A stretch of DNA of 64,000 nt from Nectonema munidae (GCA_030549495.1 JAUIRK010000879.1:186001-250000), one strand, 5' to 3'; shown: positions 1-11,804, counted from the first letter of the stretch. Program-made: numbers and translations. The notes: a model not told the origin generated them from the sequence alone.

Positions 1-159
1 AGAATTTTTTTTATATTTTGAAAACAACTGGCTCAATAGAATAATTCTGTGGAACGTTTTTAAAAGGAAAATTAGAACAAAAAATCATTGCGAAGGATTT
101 CACAACAGGTGAATTTTTTTTTGTATAAATAATTTGCTTTAATTGTACCATGTTTAAGT

Positions 160-513
160 TTGAAATCGTCATTAAATTATGAAAAGACTTCAACATGGGA
201 AGTGATTGATTTTTTTATTAAAGGTGAGGAAAGACTTTGGGTTGACGTGCCTGAAATAGAGTCATTAAACTCAAAATATAACTGGAGTGGAGGCAAGAAA
301 GACAGAAAAGAAGATCAAGAAAAAATGATTGAGGAAATATATGCAGCATATCTAGTAGACAAAAACGTATACATGTTTTTAAGTAGAATTTCAATATGTA
401 TATCCTCTCCTCAGAACATGGAAACATCCAATACTGATGACGAATTTTGTGTAAATTTTTCAATATTGAATGCTTCATCTTCGTTCAGCATTTCAAATAT
501 ATTAAACAATTGA
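160..513 (+). CDS. Unrecognised 117-residue ORF
   Basis: An open frame of 117 codons in AT-rich DNA. The first half is polar and of normal complexity (it contains WEVIDFFIKGEERLWVD and a Lys/Glu-rich stretch KKDRKEDQEKMIEEIYAAY); the second half is Ser/Asn-rich. I recognise no family, catalytic motif, signal peptide or membrane segment. It could be a transposon remnant, one exon, or chance. No neighbour supports a function. Confidence 0.2.
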   Translation: MKSSLNYEKTSTWEVIDFFIKGEERLWVDVPEIESLNSKYNWSGGKKDRKEDQEKMIEEIYAAYLVDKNVYMFLSRISICISSPQNMETSNTDDEFCVNFSILNASSSFSISNILNN

Positions 514-519
514 CTGTTA

Positions 520-990
520 ATTTTGAACTGAACTAACTATACAAATAAATTTTTTTCCTGTTTATTTTGAATTAATTTTTATATTTGGCTAGTAAATATA
601 GTGTTTAAATCATTTAACACTATATAGTTTTATATAGTTAGTTTATATAGTTAAAGATATAGTTTACATCTTTAACGAGTTTTATTTAGGTTTCTATTTT
701 ACCTATAATTACGCTTTTACCTACTATGAGTTTTTGTTTTAACAATGTACATAATTTAATTTTTTCTAGAATCTATAAATTTTATTTTACTACTACATAT
801 CTAAGTTAAATTTTCATAAATTTTTAATTAACTAATTCAAAAACTTAACTAATAACTAACTAATTACTAAATCGTTGAAAATTTTTAGCACGTTTAGATT
901 TTAGGACATACTGTTTAGATTGCAGTTGTAATTTTTAGATATTCTACTGCATGTTTTCCACCGAAAAATACAAAAACAATAATAAAAGGA
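520..990. other. AT-rich filler, no gene seen
   Basis: Very AT-rich sequence with short direct repeats of ATATAGTT type near 620-670 and of TTAACTAATAACTAAC type near 830-865. No coding signal seen on either strand. Confidence 0.5.
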
Positions 991-991
991 T

Positions 992-1180
992 TTTTGTCTA
1001 AGTAAGTTTTTTGTATTATTCTCAATTAACAAAATCATGAGAAATATAAAAAAATGTTTTTCTCTACTTAGTGTTTCGTATTATTCTAAATTTTCATGAT
1101 CATAAGAAAAAATAAAACTTAAATTTTTTTGACTACGTAGTGTTTCATATTATTCTCAATTAGCATGATCATCAGATTTA
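992..1180. repeat. Three tandem copies of a ~68-bp unit
   Basis: The phrase TATTATTCT(C/A)AA recurs at about 1013, 1079 and 1148, each time preceded by a TAGTGTTTCGTA-like stretch and followed by an ATCATGA-like stretch. That gives a local tandem triplication with a period of 66-69 bases and moderate divergence. Confidence 0.55.
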
Positions 1181-1199
1181 AAACCCCAAATCTTTCCTA

Positions 1200-1840
1200 A
1201 AAGTAGTGAATGCTACGCATCCTTAGAAGAAGTAATGATGAGGAAAAGAACGTGCGTCGATAAAGTGATGATGAGAAAAAATTAGACAGCATTCATTGCA
1301 AGGCAGAAGCGGCACGATCAAAGTGTTAAAGAGGGCTTCAATTCATCATAGCTATCACGCGATTGATAACCGGATTAAAATGTAGACAAAATCGCCATGT
1401 AGGCAAAATGTCCTAGAGTTTGCATCGTGCAAACGCTATGAAGTGTATGTTGTGTTGAGACATAATCTTTTAGAAACGGGATAGACATACAGCTTGCACA
1501 ATCGAACATACTCCTCTATCTTCAACAGTTGGCATTTTACTATTTTTGCATCTTCTATATATTTTTTTAAAATTTCTCGATAACTTCGCTGTTTTATTCA
1601 TTTGATTTGGAGAGGAGATTTCCAACGCTGTTTCTTATTATATTTGAGTATCAAGAACTACTGGATTTGGTAATCTTTTTTGAAAAGTTTTTTATTAATA
1701 TTTTTGTTTTATTTGATACTCCTAAACATTTTTGATAACGTTAGTTTATAGGTAGAAGAAGTCTTTACTGTTTATTTAACTTTAAACACTTTAGCTACAT
1801 AATTTCTCATTATCGCACTTCTCATGAATGTGAGAACAAT
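1200..1840. other. Unassigned sequence upstream of element
   Basis: A slightly less AT-rich stretch (1200-1500) followed by AT-rich DNA. I see no open frame of note. It may be the 5' non-coding part of the transposase-like element that begins near 1840. Confidence 0.3.
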
Positions 1841-3280
1841 TTTTTCGTTAATTGCATTATTGGAAACTGCTTTAAAAGTTTTAAGCGTACGGTCAGTTTA
1901 ATAAGGCATATAAAATCTAAGCATCCTACTTTTTATAAAGAAAATTGATCTATTCGTTCTAAGAATAAGGAAGAGGATATTCAAGTGCGAAATGAAAGAG
2001 AACCTCTTTCATTTTCTCAAGAAACAGACACTTGTACTAATGAATTTACTTTAGACTCATATGCCTTGTTTTTGTTAAAACTAAGAGGACATAACGGTTA
2101 GGGTTAGCTGTGTTATTAGCATAATACAGGAGGAAATTGAGAAGTTGTAAAAAAAATAAGCATCTTAAAAATAGTATAGAAGATTTACTTTCTCAACATA
2201 ATATTTCTTCAAATATTTTTGATATGATTAATTCTATCTTTGAAAAAAGTAGGGAAAGCTTTCAAAATTTTAACCTTATACTTTCATCTACAACCTTATT
2301 AAATAAACATATTAAAGAAAAGTTAAGATTCGTAAGACCAATAGAATTCAGCTTTAACGATTCTGGGACATTTGATAAGAAACGGGATAAGTTTGTGTAC
2401 ATACCTATTTTAAAAACCCTAGAGTATATGCTAGCTTTTGATGACATTTTTCATTTTGTTCTAAACCCACACTTCTCGAATCTCGTCTGATATGCTTTTA
2501 CGTGATTACTTTGATGGTGAAAAGTTTCGAGAAAGTGTGTTTTTTAAGCAGAAATTTTGCCTACATATTTTTATTTTTTATGATGATTTTTGTATATCAA
2601 ATCCTATTTGTAAAAAAACTGCTAAGATCAATCTCTGGGCATTTTATATGATGCTTGGTAATATACCTTTAAAATTTAGGTCTAAATTAAAGGAAATTCA
2701 ATTTGTTTTATTGTGCTATTCATCATTAGTCCAAAAAGTAGGTTTTAAAAAAATTTTAAAAAGTCTAATAAATGATATTATTATTCTTGAAAATTTTGGC
2801 ATAAAAATTCATAAGTATGACCAAGAATTTGTTTTGTATGATTCCATTTATTCTTTTATTAGTGACAACCTTGCAGCTCATTCTATTGGGGGATTTGTAA
2901 TTTTGTTTAGCTACAAAAGATCAAATAATAACACAAATCTCATGTGATTCAAACTCCTTAAGAACTGTTGAAAATTACGCGGAGCACTCTTCTAAGGTTT
3001 CTGCCAACCTTGATTTCCGTAAGGAGTTTGGAATAGAACATTGTTCACCTTTAAATCAGCTTAAATATTTTCATGTGATTGGTGATCTTCCATCTGATAT
3101 TTCACATGATATATTTGAAGGTGTATATTGCTATATGTTTGAGGAAATGATTAAGCATTTTATTGAAAAAAATATTTTACTATAAATATTTAAAAAAAAA
3201 GAATTTTTCACTTTAAATTTAAAAAAATAGATAAAAAAAATAAGCCAACGTTAAATTTTTTAGTTAAAGAAGAAAGATGA
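1840..3280 (+). mobile_element. Broken zinc-finger transposase-like element, copy 1
   Basis: Coding remnants in order on the plus strand. A classical C2H2 finger lies at about 1852-1935 (C-x4-C-x12-H-x4-H). An open frame at 2137-2490 ends in a KEKLRFVRPIEF-type segment. A 151-residue frame at 2492-2947 contains YFDGEKFRES, FYDDFCISNP, an LGNIPLKFRS motif, and DNLAAHSIGGF. A further stretch near 3055-3130 reads FHVIGDLPSDISHDIFEGV. I know this string of motifs from a very common, poorly named multi-copy protein family in fish and invertebrates that behaves like a transposon; the acidic residues (YDDF, SDISHD) may be catalytic, but that is inference. At least three frame breaks separate the pieces. 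A second copy lies on the minus strand at 29.8-33.7 kb. No terminal repeats were found. Confidence 0.65.
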
Positions 3281-3743
3281 GAATAGATTTGTTCAACCGA
3301 AATGAGTATGTTGAGGAAAATAAAAGGAGTCGCACTGAAAGATCACATGAAGAATGAAAAGGTTTGAAAAAAGATCAATGGTTTAACAATAAAACGTAAA
3401 CATTTGGTGGCACAGCCCGTTATCAATCAATAATATATTACACTGCATATAGTAACGAGATTGTAATGTAGAGTAAGTATATAATGTCGCATTATATAAT
3501 CTAGTGGAAATATATTTCCTTTTCATATATTCCGTTTATATCGGCTTGATTGCGTGAAAAAAGAAATGAGGAAATTCAATACCACAAACTGTCATGTACG
3601 AGATAAATGCAAAGCGATTATCATCTGCCACCACAATCTCGCATCAAAGTGTTAACAGCTAGAGAAAGTGTGTCACACTGAAATTACACCACTTCAAGCG
3701 TTTTGCTTCTCTTTTTTGCTAGTTATCTTAACTTTTCATAAAA

Positions 3744-5250
3744 ATGAACGAATCTGATGATTTTGAATATGTTTATTCTTGCTGCTCTGATACCCAATCA
3801 GAAAGTTCTACTGATTCTTTGACATCTTTTGATAACTATGACTCTCTAAATGCTCCTGACCATACCGTCTATTCGTGGGAGCCGACTCAAACTAATTCCG
3901 GAAGAACATTATCAAGAAATCTTGGAAATATACAAACAAGTCTACCTGGGCCAAAAATGGAGCTAAAAGGTTGAGAGATTGTCTGCAAATTTTTAATCTT
4001 TTCATGACACATAGTCTAATACAGCATATCTACAACTGCACAAAATCAAGAATGGATGAAAATTACACGTATTTTTTGAATTATACTATAATTTTAGTAT
4101 TTTGAGATAATAATTTCGAAAATTTTATTATATATAATCAATTTTTTGGTACAACAATTGATTTTTCTATTTCTTGTCATCATATAACTGATCAAACATA
4201 CCTAAAGCTAAAATTGGTTTGTAAAAAGCATGTGTAAAATGAAATTCTTCTCAATAGTTGTTATTCATAGTTATGCGAAGGTACGTGAGTGGGTAGCGAG
4301 TAAGATAATGTAAGGTCAGAAAACTGTTAACACGACAAAAATTTTGAGCACTTTTTTTTGAAAAAATTTTTATTCTGTATTTGACTTCATATTGATCTTG
4401 TTTCATTTGAGTTTTAGAAAAATAAGTATGAGTAAATATTATCCATATTTATAGGAGTACGAATCCGAGGCATCAAAGTCTCTCATCTTTATATCAGAAG
4501 TTCGTAATAAGTGATATCCTATCATACTTTAGTTGCATTCTTTACATTGGTCAATCAAAAAATCAGTCCATCGATATCAAGTATCTTTTTTCCGAGCATC
4601 GTGGAGAGCCATTTTTGAAAGCGGCAATTTCTAGAGATATGTTTTTCCTAATCCACAGATTCATCCGATTCGATATTCGAAGTGAAAGAAACACTCATGA
4701 TAAACTTTCTATCATTAGATTTTTACATGATCACTTTTACCATATTTTTTCACGATATTATACCCCCACTGATTATGTTACTATAGACGAGCAATTGGTT
4801 AAGTTTCGAGGCGTTTCTCCCATAAAAATATACGATCCATCTAAACCTGGTAAATATGGTTTAAAAATGTACCATTGTAATGACGCAAGAAGTTTTTATA
4901 TTTTAAAACCTGAGTTATATGTTTCTGGATTAGATATCTTATTTTAGCGGGGAAAACATTGTTAAACGTTTAGTAAATGATTCCAATCTTCCCAAAGGAT
5001 GTGGGATTATAACCGATAACTTTTTGTAATTGAACAATCAACATCACGAATGATTCATGAGAAAAAATCCTTTGAAATAAGAGTGGTTGACAAATATTCA
5101 GGCTTGATAATAAAATACACGATACTGATAAAAGTCTAAGATCACCAAGAAGATTCTTTAATCAGAATGCTTTGAGAGAGGAAAAAAGTAATTTTATCCT
5201 TATAAAAAAATTTTCGAACACACATTGAAGAATATAAATTTCTAATGAAA
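3744..5250 (+). mobile_element. piggyBac transposase, copy 1 (broken)
   Basis: The N-terminal acidic Ser-rich part is open at 3744-3974. It continues one frame over into a piggyBac-like segment near 3975-4075 (RDCLQIFNLFMTHSLIQHIY). The DDE core is open at 4615-4947, with the signature TIDEQLVKFRG (first catalytic Asp) and YDPSKPGKYGLKMY. After a frame change come YFSGENIVKRL and GCGIITDNF (second catalytic Asp) near 4945-5030. The third Asp region and the Cys-rich tail are degraded beyond 5030. Piggybac transposases cut and paste at TTAA; this copy cannot make a full protein. Several frame breaks and an AT-rich gap (4080-4450) show it is old. Related copies lie at 16.1-17.7 kb and 36.1-36.9 kb. 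Confidence 0.85.
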
Positions 5251-5379
5251 GAAGAGCTACCAAGAAAAGATCATCATAGAATGAATACCAAAATTACATA
5301 CTGTAAATTATAATATGACGTAGAGACTACGAGCCGATAACGAATTTGTAGCCAAAAAGATGGAAGTCCTATCGATTTA

Positions 5380-6700
5380 ATCGATTTTTTGACAGGTTTT
5401 ATTGATTTCATAAAAATGAACATCACCATTAAATTCTGCATACTTGAAATGTATAAAAAACTTTAAAAGAATAAAAATTTTAATTTTGACATGAGCTGTA
5501 ATATTTAAATTATTTTGTCAGGTTTGACTAATATTTATAAAAAAAAGGAATATAACCAGTAAACACAGCCTACTTAAAAATGGGTATATGTGTGTAAAAT
5601 GCCATACACGGTAAACTTCATCACCTCCCTATACTTTCTATTAAACATAATTCTCTAATTCAAAAAACCGTGACTCATCCTTTCTTTTTGGGATAAATCA
5701 ATTTTTTGACAGTTTTGATTAATTTTCATAAAAAAATGAATATCACCACTGAATTACGCAGGCTTAAAAATGGGTATATATGTGTAAAAAACTTTATATT
5801 ATTACTTAGATAAAAAGTTTCTTTTTAAGATGAGCTATCATATATAAATCAATGCTTTGATAACTTTAATTGATTTATAATAAAAAAATGAATATCACCG
5901 CTAAATTTCTAAATTAGAAAATAGCATGCTTGAAAATGGGTGTATATGCGTAAAAAACATTATATAATTATTTGGATAAAAAGTTTCTTTTTTGAGATGA
6001 GCTGTCATATGTTCACTTTTTTGACAGGTTTGAATGATTTTCATAAAAATTGAATATCACCGCTGAATTCAGCATATTTTAAAATGGGTACACATGTGTA
6101 AAAAACGTTATATGCTTATTTGGATAAAAAGTTCCTTTTTGAGATGAGCTGTCACATTTAGATCAATTTTTTGACAGGTTTGATTGATTTTCATAAAAAA
6201 ATGAATATCACCACTGAATTCAGCATATTGGAAAATGGGTATACATTATACAAGCGTAAAAAACTTTATATACTTATTTAGATAAAAAGTTCCTTTTTGA
6301 GATGAGCTGTCACATTTAGATCAATTTTTTGACAGGTTTGGTTGATTTTCATAAAAAAATGAATATCACCACTGAATTCAGCATATTTGAAAATGGGTAT
6401 ACATTATACAAGCGTAAAAAACTTTATATACTTATTTAGATAAAAAGTTCCTTTTTGAGATGAGCTGTCACATTTAGATCAATTTTTTGACAGGTTTGAT
6501 TGATTTTCATAAAAAAATGAATATCACCACTGAATTCAGCATATTTGAAAATGGGTATACAAGAGTAAAAAACTTTATATAATTATTTAGATAAAAAGTT
6601 CCTGTTTGAGATGAGCTGTCAAATATAAATCAATTTTTTTACAGGTTTCATTGATTTTGATAAAAATGGACATCACCACTGAATTCAGCATAGTTGAAAT
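5380..6700. repeat. Satellite array, ~156-bp monomer, about nine copies
   Basis: A conserved core, TTTTTTGACAGGTTTGATTG followed by a stretch reading ATGAATATCACC and CTGAATTCAGCATA, recurs at about 5390, 5515, 5702, 5855, 6020, 6170, 6325, 6485 and 6640. Between cores lie AAAAATGGGTATAC, GTAAAAAACTTTATA and GATAAAAAGTTCCTTTTTGA segments. The last four monomers (6139-6640) are nearly identical and the first ones are diverged, so the array grew from its right side most recently. A single inverted copy lies near 63.83-63.96 kb. Confidence 0.85.
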
Positions 6701-6754
6701 ATATATGTAACATTAAAAATATTTATAAAAATTTATTAATATCTGAGAAAAATA

Positions 6755-7844
6755 GGGGGGGGGGGGGCACTTTACGCCCCCCAGCACTTGAGCGGACAAA
6801 TTTTGCCCAGCACTAATAGGGTTAATTACTCTATTTAAACTTTGAGTTAGAGATTCTTCTTCAAACTCATCAACAGATTCGACTTGAATTTGGCTTTCTT
6901 GTATAACAGTTCCATGCTCCGAATAATGAGAAAAAATTACATCAAAATTTTTTTTCGAGAAGGAATTTTCATTTTTACTAAGAATATTTATCAAAAAATT
7001 GAAGATTGCTTCCCTTTCTAAGAGTACATTTTGTTAGGCTCAACTTTTCAATTGCTAATTGACATGGCTTCAGTGTAGAAACAACTGTTTGTAAAATGTT
7101 AAGGTCAATTTCAAAATATTTATTAGTGTTTTCTTTAAGATCAATAATAGTTTTAAGTATTGAATCTTTAAGAAGAAATCTTTCTAACATAACAAGCACA
7201 CTATTCCATCTTGTTTTTACATGAAGAAAAAGATTAAGTTCTTTTCCCTGATCTGAAAAAATGTGTTTTTGAAGAGAATAATTTTTCACTGGAGATTTTC
7301 GAAACATTTTTATTATTTCAATAACTTTCTTCAAGCTATTAGCATAAAAAATCATTTTGAAAATCTTTTGCGTCATCTTTACTGTCATATTCACCTTCAT
7401 CATCATAAACTAGCTTAATTTTGTAGCTAAGTTTTTTTTGATAAATTACACCCACCACTGCTAAATGAATAGCATAGATGAAACACTGCTGATGAATAAC
7501 AAATTTTTTCATAATACTTGCTCCCGTAACAGCACTTTTATCTTTGGTAAAACATAGCCATCTTTCATAAAAGAATTTCTTATAAAAGAACTGCTTGTTA
7601 TATCATTTATGCTGAATTTATTCATTTATGCCATGGTTGTCTTTTTTGTAAAATTTATAATTTTAAGTTCTTTAGATGAGGTTGGAAAGTCAATCTTACG
7701 TTTTACAGGAAATTCACATTTGTGCTTTCCAGTAAAATGTCTGATTAAGCCAGTTGTTGTAGAGCTATTTTTACATTGTATAATAGCATTACAGTGTTTG
7801 CATTTAGCACTATTTTTATTTTCCAGATTTGAGACATTTTCCAA
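6755..7844 (-). mobile_element. hAT transposase fragment with BED finger
   Basis: On the minus strand the order is as follows. A BED-type zinc finger lies at 7844-7626 (C-x2-C, then HFTGKH). A degraded stretch near 7560-7410 reads like the hAT segment KDKSAVTGASIMKKF and IHLAVVGVIYQK. A 142-residue frame at 7406-6978 contains SPVKNYSLQKH and FLHVKTRWNSVLVMLERF, typical of the hAT core. A last frame at 6994-6713 holds the linker before the dimerisation domain. The C-terminal dimerisation domain is missing. A G13 run at 6755-6767 followed by CAC abuts the 3' side, as at other hAT ends in this window. Plain DNA transposon, broken by at least two frame changes. Confidence 0.75.
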
Positions 7845-7859
7845 ATTAGAATAAGAATT

Positions 7860-9206
7860 AAAGTTAAAAAATAAAGCTTAAAAAACTTACAAAATAAAAA
7901 TTAAATAAAAATTTTAAAATAATTTATAAAATAATATTTTTTTTAACTTTATTTTAGTTTAAATTAAACTTTTTTTTTAATATTTTTTTATTTTTACTAA
8001 TCTATTAAAAAAAATTGGTAATAAAAAAATTGACTATAACAACAAAAAAAACAAAGCAAAATTTAGTTTTTAGTTTTTACAATTATATATTTTTTATCAA
8101 TATTTATTAAAAATTTAACATGTTTTCAGTAATAAAAATTTTTTTTAATTCTTGAGTCTCGACAAAAATTTCTCGAGAATCAAGAAATAAAAAAATTCTA
8201 AAATTCTCGAAAAATCTCGATGCAGAAGCTCTAATTTAAAGTTTATAAGTATGCAACTCCATCTTTTCTGTTTCAAATGTTATAAACCTGCAACTTCAAA
8301 TGATGTAAAATTGCTTTAGCTCTAAAACTTGATTCCATGTACTTGTATTTCATAGTCGTTTGTGAATGTCAATTTTAGATAGTAATTGAAAGATATCCTG
8401 AATCTTACACGCTTCTGCTTTATGTTGCAACGAAAAAAGTTTGATATATTTCAACGTAATTTATTAAAAATTTTATTGGTTTCGATATGAATTTTAGCGA
8501 TGATTATTTTTCAATAATATTGGTTAAATTTTTTTGCAAAAACTTTCTACTCCTAAACAGCCTTTTTCTTTTACAAGGTATTTGTGTAATAAAAAAGGTC
8601 ATTTCTTCATTTAATAAAATCAGCTTTTGCAACGTCCGGCACTAAAGAAAGTGTCTGAATTTATATTTTAATCAACAACAAATAATTATTTTGTAAAAGG
8701 CTCAATAATTATTACAACTCTGTCACCTTCTCAAAACATGCTACTCCGATTGACTAAAGTTAAACCCACGTATATTGCTCTTAAATATATTCCTATGATT
8801 TGCCAATAAATTCATTATTGATTTTGTTGAAAAAATCAAACTCATGGGTATTTTAATCAAAAAAATGAGAGGGGCCCTCTGCTGATGTTACTTTTTATTT
8901 GTATTGATTAATCATTAATAATGATGTAAAGATTATGGCTACTCGTGTTATGTTTACTCAGATATTCACGGCTTAAAAAATGTATAAATATTTCTGTATA
9001 GTATTTTCTATTTGCTTTTTATCAGGGAGTAATAGCTAATTGCTTGTGTTCCATTCAACGTAATGTGCAAGATAGTTCTCATAAAGCTTAATTGGAATTT
9101 AGGTTTTCTTTACTTTTTGTTTAGACAATTTAGAGTTTAGATAAAATAAACATGAATAGTAATTTAAAATAAGTGTACGTTATAAGTAAAAGTATTCTCG
9201 TTTAGC
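7860..9206. other. AT-rich intergenic DNA
   Basis: Extremely AT-rich, with poly-A and poly-T runs. A small inverted element near 8150-8225 repeats TCTCGA-type words in both orientations. No coding signal or RNA gene seen. Confidence 0.5.
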
Positions 9207-9212
9207 TTTATT
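9207..9212 (-). terminator. Poly(A) signal of the serpin gene
   Basis: The minus strand reads AATAAA here, about 120 bases after the serpin stop codon. That is a usual distance for the 3' end of a compact 3' UTR. Confidence 0.55.
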
Positions 9213-9330
9213 CATGAAATTGAACAAAAAACAAATTTGTATTAAATCAAAGTAAAAAGCAAAAATCATTTTGTTACTTGTCGTTAAACACTTGCATTTT
9301 TCAAGAAAACGTAAGGAAAGAATTTGTCAT

Positions 9331-9580
9331 TCAAAGACTAGGATCAATTACTCTTCCCATAAATAAAATATTCTTGCTCATTCTATCTTGAATGAAGTAG
9401 TCGAAAGGTTTGTCCACAATAAAACGTTCGATTTTTTCGCAACTATCGGTACAAACTGTTAAACCAGCTGCCGCAGCCACAGTCCCGTTTTCGTCCACTT
9501 CGATGTTCGCCTTCTGGTACATTGCGCTGACGTGTAAGAATTTCCAGTCACTCATACTTTTCAGGTTTGCTTTATTTATT
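9331..9580 (-). CDS. Serpin, last exon (reactive loop and C-terminus)
   Basis: Terminal coding exon. The acceptor TTTTGTACAG lies just before 9580 and the stop is at 9331-9333. The first base completes the Glu codon left open by the previous exon, giving a join DIFE-INKANLKSMSDWKFLHVS, which is helix I to strand s5A of serpins. Then come YQKANIEVDENGTVAAAAG, the hinge of inhibitory serpins (P17-P8), and the reactive loop LTVCTDSCEKIERF. The exon ends with DKPFDYFIQ and ILFMGRVIDPSL, the C-terminal serpin signature. Counted from the hinge, the P1 position falls on Ser or Asp of CTDSC; the loop is about one residue longer than in alpha-1-antitrypsin. Two cysteines three residues apart around P1 are unusual. 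By family knowledge, inhibitory serpins trap serine or cysteine proteases covalently; the target cannot be called. Confidence 0.92.
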
Positions 9581-10225
9581 CTGTACAAAATAGGAAAACA
9601 TGATTTTAAATCAGTCAAAATAAATAGAGATCACACTGTTGAGATTTGAGTGTTAGGATGGCCTTATCTCACGTATTCTACTTCTCCTTTGTGATACATG
9701 CAATCCAAAATGAAACGTTTACATTTTAACCCCTTGCTGCGTGAAAGAAAGAAAGAATTTATTGATCACTAAATTACACCCAACAAAATTTTGAAATAAA
9801 ACATGAAAATGAAAGAAAAAAAAGTTGTCATGCTAGTAATTCAGACATAAAAAGTGATATCAAAAGTGATTCAAAAGGTTTAGAGGTAACCCTCTTAAAG
9901 AAACACTTACATTAAAAATAAAAAAAAACGATGTTTACATAAACATAAATATGCCAAGCTTATACACATATTATCTCCATATAAAACGCCAATACAATCA
10001 TAATCAATTTATATATATGAATATAATATATAACATATTTATTATAATAATAATAAGTGAATATCTAAACAAAAATAAAAAAATCTAGAGATAAATAATT
10101 CTGACAGATGTTAGTATTTTATTTCTTTACTGATTGCTCAATGATTTGAGCTAAATGATTTTTTTAGATTCTTTTTGCTTAAAAAGTTTTTGTGCTATTT
10201 TTAATTTTTGAAAATGCGTATTTTA
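9581..10225. other. Serpin intron, AT-rich part
   Basis: Intron sequence with many ATA and AAT repeats (9930-10090). No coding signal seen. Confidence 0.5.
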
Positions 10226-10940
10226 TCGGTTTCTGGTCAAAACAATAGAAAACCAAAACATTCGAAATCAAAACGTCCGAAACAAAAATGCCCCAAACAA
10301 GACGTCGGAAAACCAAAATTTGTGAAAATCAAAAAAGAATTTTTAAATTTATTTCATGATATATATTGAATAATATTAACAAACTTTATATACATATAAA
10401 GTTTATTTTCATTTGTAGTAATATCAATTTATTCTGAATACATTCATATTAGCTTATCAATTACCTACTTATTTTATTAACAAATCTTAACTAACTTGAC
10501 TAACGTTTTCAAAGCTCGTATACTTCAAGATTTAAACCGGTTGGCCTGAAAAATTAATTTCAAAACTTTATTTTTCGGCAATTTTGGAATTAGAGAATTT
10601 GACTAGGAATCAAAGTGAGTATCTTAATTGAATAAAATATCTTTATAATCCATCTTAAAAAATCTGATCACTTACATTAAGTCCCTTTTGTTTTAAAGAG
10701 TTCCTTAGCTCCATGCATTTACCACATTTTTTAATTGGAAAAACAAAAAAAAATTGTTAAAAAAATCAATTAAAAACTGGTATATAATTCTTTCCTTACA
10801 TCTGATTAGTATTATTATATTTAGCAATGGCTAGGAAAAAAATATTAAAAATTCTTTTTTGATTTTCAGACGTTTTCCTTTCAGACGTTTTCGTGCGCTT
10901 TGGTTTTCGGACGTTTTGAGCAGGCACCACCATTCTACCC
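10225..10940. mobile_element. Inverted-repeat element with repeated terminal words
   Basis: The left end repeats words such as AAAACCAAAAC, TCAAAACGTCCGAAA and GAAAACCAAAA (10231-10330). The right end (10860-10935) carries the reverse complement, CAGACGTTTTC, CTTTGGTTTTCGGACGTTTT and GAGCAGGCACCACC. Together they bracket about 700 AT-rich bases in a serpin intron. A solo end of the same type lies at 41131-41175. This looks like a non-autonomous DNA transposon. The superfamily is not clear and no target duplication was resolved. Confidence 0.55.
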
Positions 10941-11559
10941 CATTTTAAAATGGAAATTAAAATCTTACAAGAGTTTAAATGCATTGAACTACAACAATCT
11001 TTAGAAAAAATTAAATTTTTTTAATTCTTATTTTTTTTTAATTCTCAATTGTCTACTTGAAATTTTAATTGAATTTTTTGAATAGTTATTAGCTATTAAA
11101 TCCGGGCAGTTTTTCTGATTTATTAACAGTGTTAACTCATTAGTGACTAACAATTTTGGGATTCAAATATTTTAACAACACAGGTTCTCCAACTAGCAGC
11201 ATGACATATTGACCCGATAGAGACCAATTTATATTATATTATATGTAATATATACAATTTATATTACTTTTAATCTAGTCTATTTCATAAAAAGCGTTAT
11301 TACTATGTTTCTTTAATTATTTTTTATATTTTGCCGTATATTTAAGTTAAGGTGACCAGATTTTAACATCGGTAAAGCGGGACACCATTAACATGGGGTT
11401 CTTGATTAAAAATTGTGTAAACTTTAGTTTTGTAAGGAAAAAATAAATATATTATAGATTATTTAGATGTGTTTGAATGTTTCGTTTTCTTTGAATATTG
11501 TCATTTTGACAAAGGAAAATAATAAGTAAATACAAAACTTTAATTGACATTCGTGATCT

Positions 11560-11800
11560 TTCAGTTTAAAAATGTGCAAATAGCGATTTAATTGTCATCA
11601 TATAGTCTTTAGCTTTTTTTTGTTTCACTCTGTTATCCCCAACACTATGATTTTTCCTAAGCCATGTTTTTACTGAAGGAGTGACATCCCATGAATCTAA
11701 TGGGAGATCAATGAGATAAATTGTTATAAAGTTTGATACATTCCCAACTGTCAGAAGGGGTTCTCCTCTTCTGCATCTGGGAAAATGACGACAGCAATGG
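11560..11800 (-). pseudogene. Transposon-like coding remnant
   Basis: The minus strand carries a short open stretch reading NVSNFITIYLIDLPLDSWDV, then TPSVKTWLRKNHSVGDNRVK. It has the feel of the C-terminal region of a repetitive element protein, but I cannot name the family. It sits in the serpin intron just upstream of the hAT end at 11817. Confidence 0.3.
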
Positions 11801-11804
11801 TACT

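Noticed and set aside
5380-6700. The repeat array was considered as a CRISPR array.
   Set aside because: The whole monomer is conserved with no unique spacers, the host is a eukaryote, and no cas genes are present.
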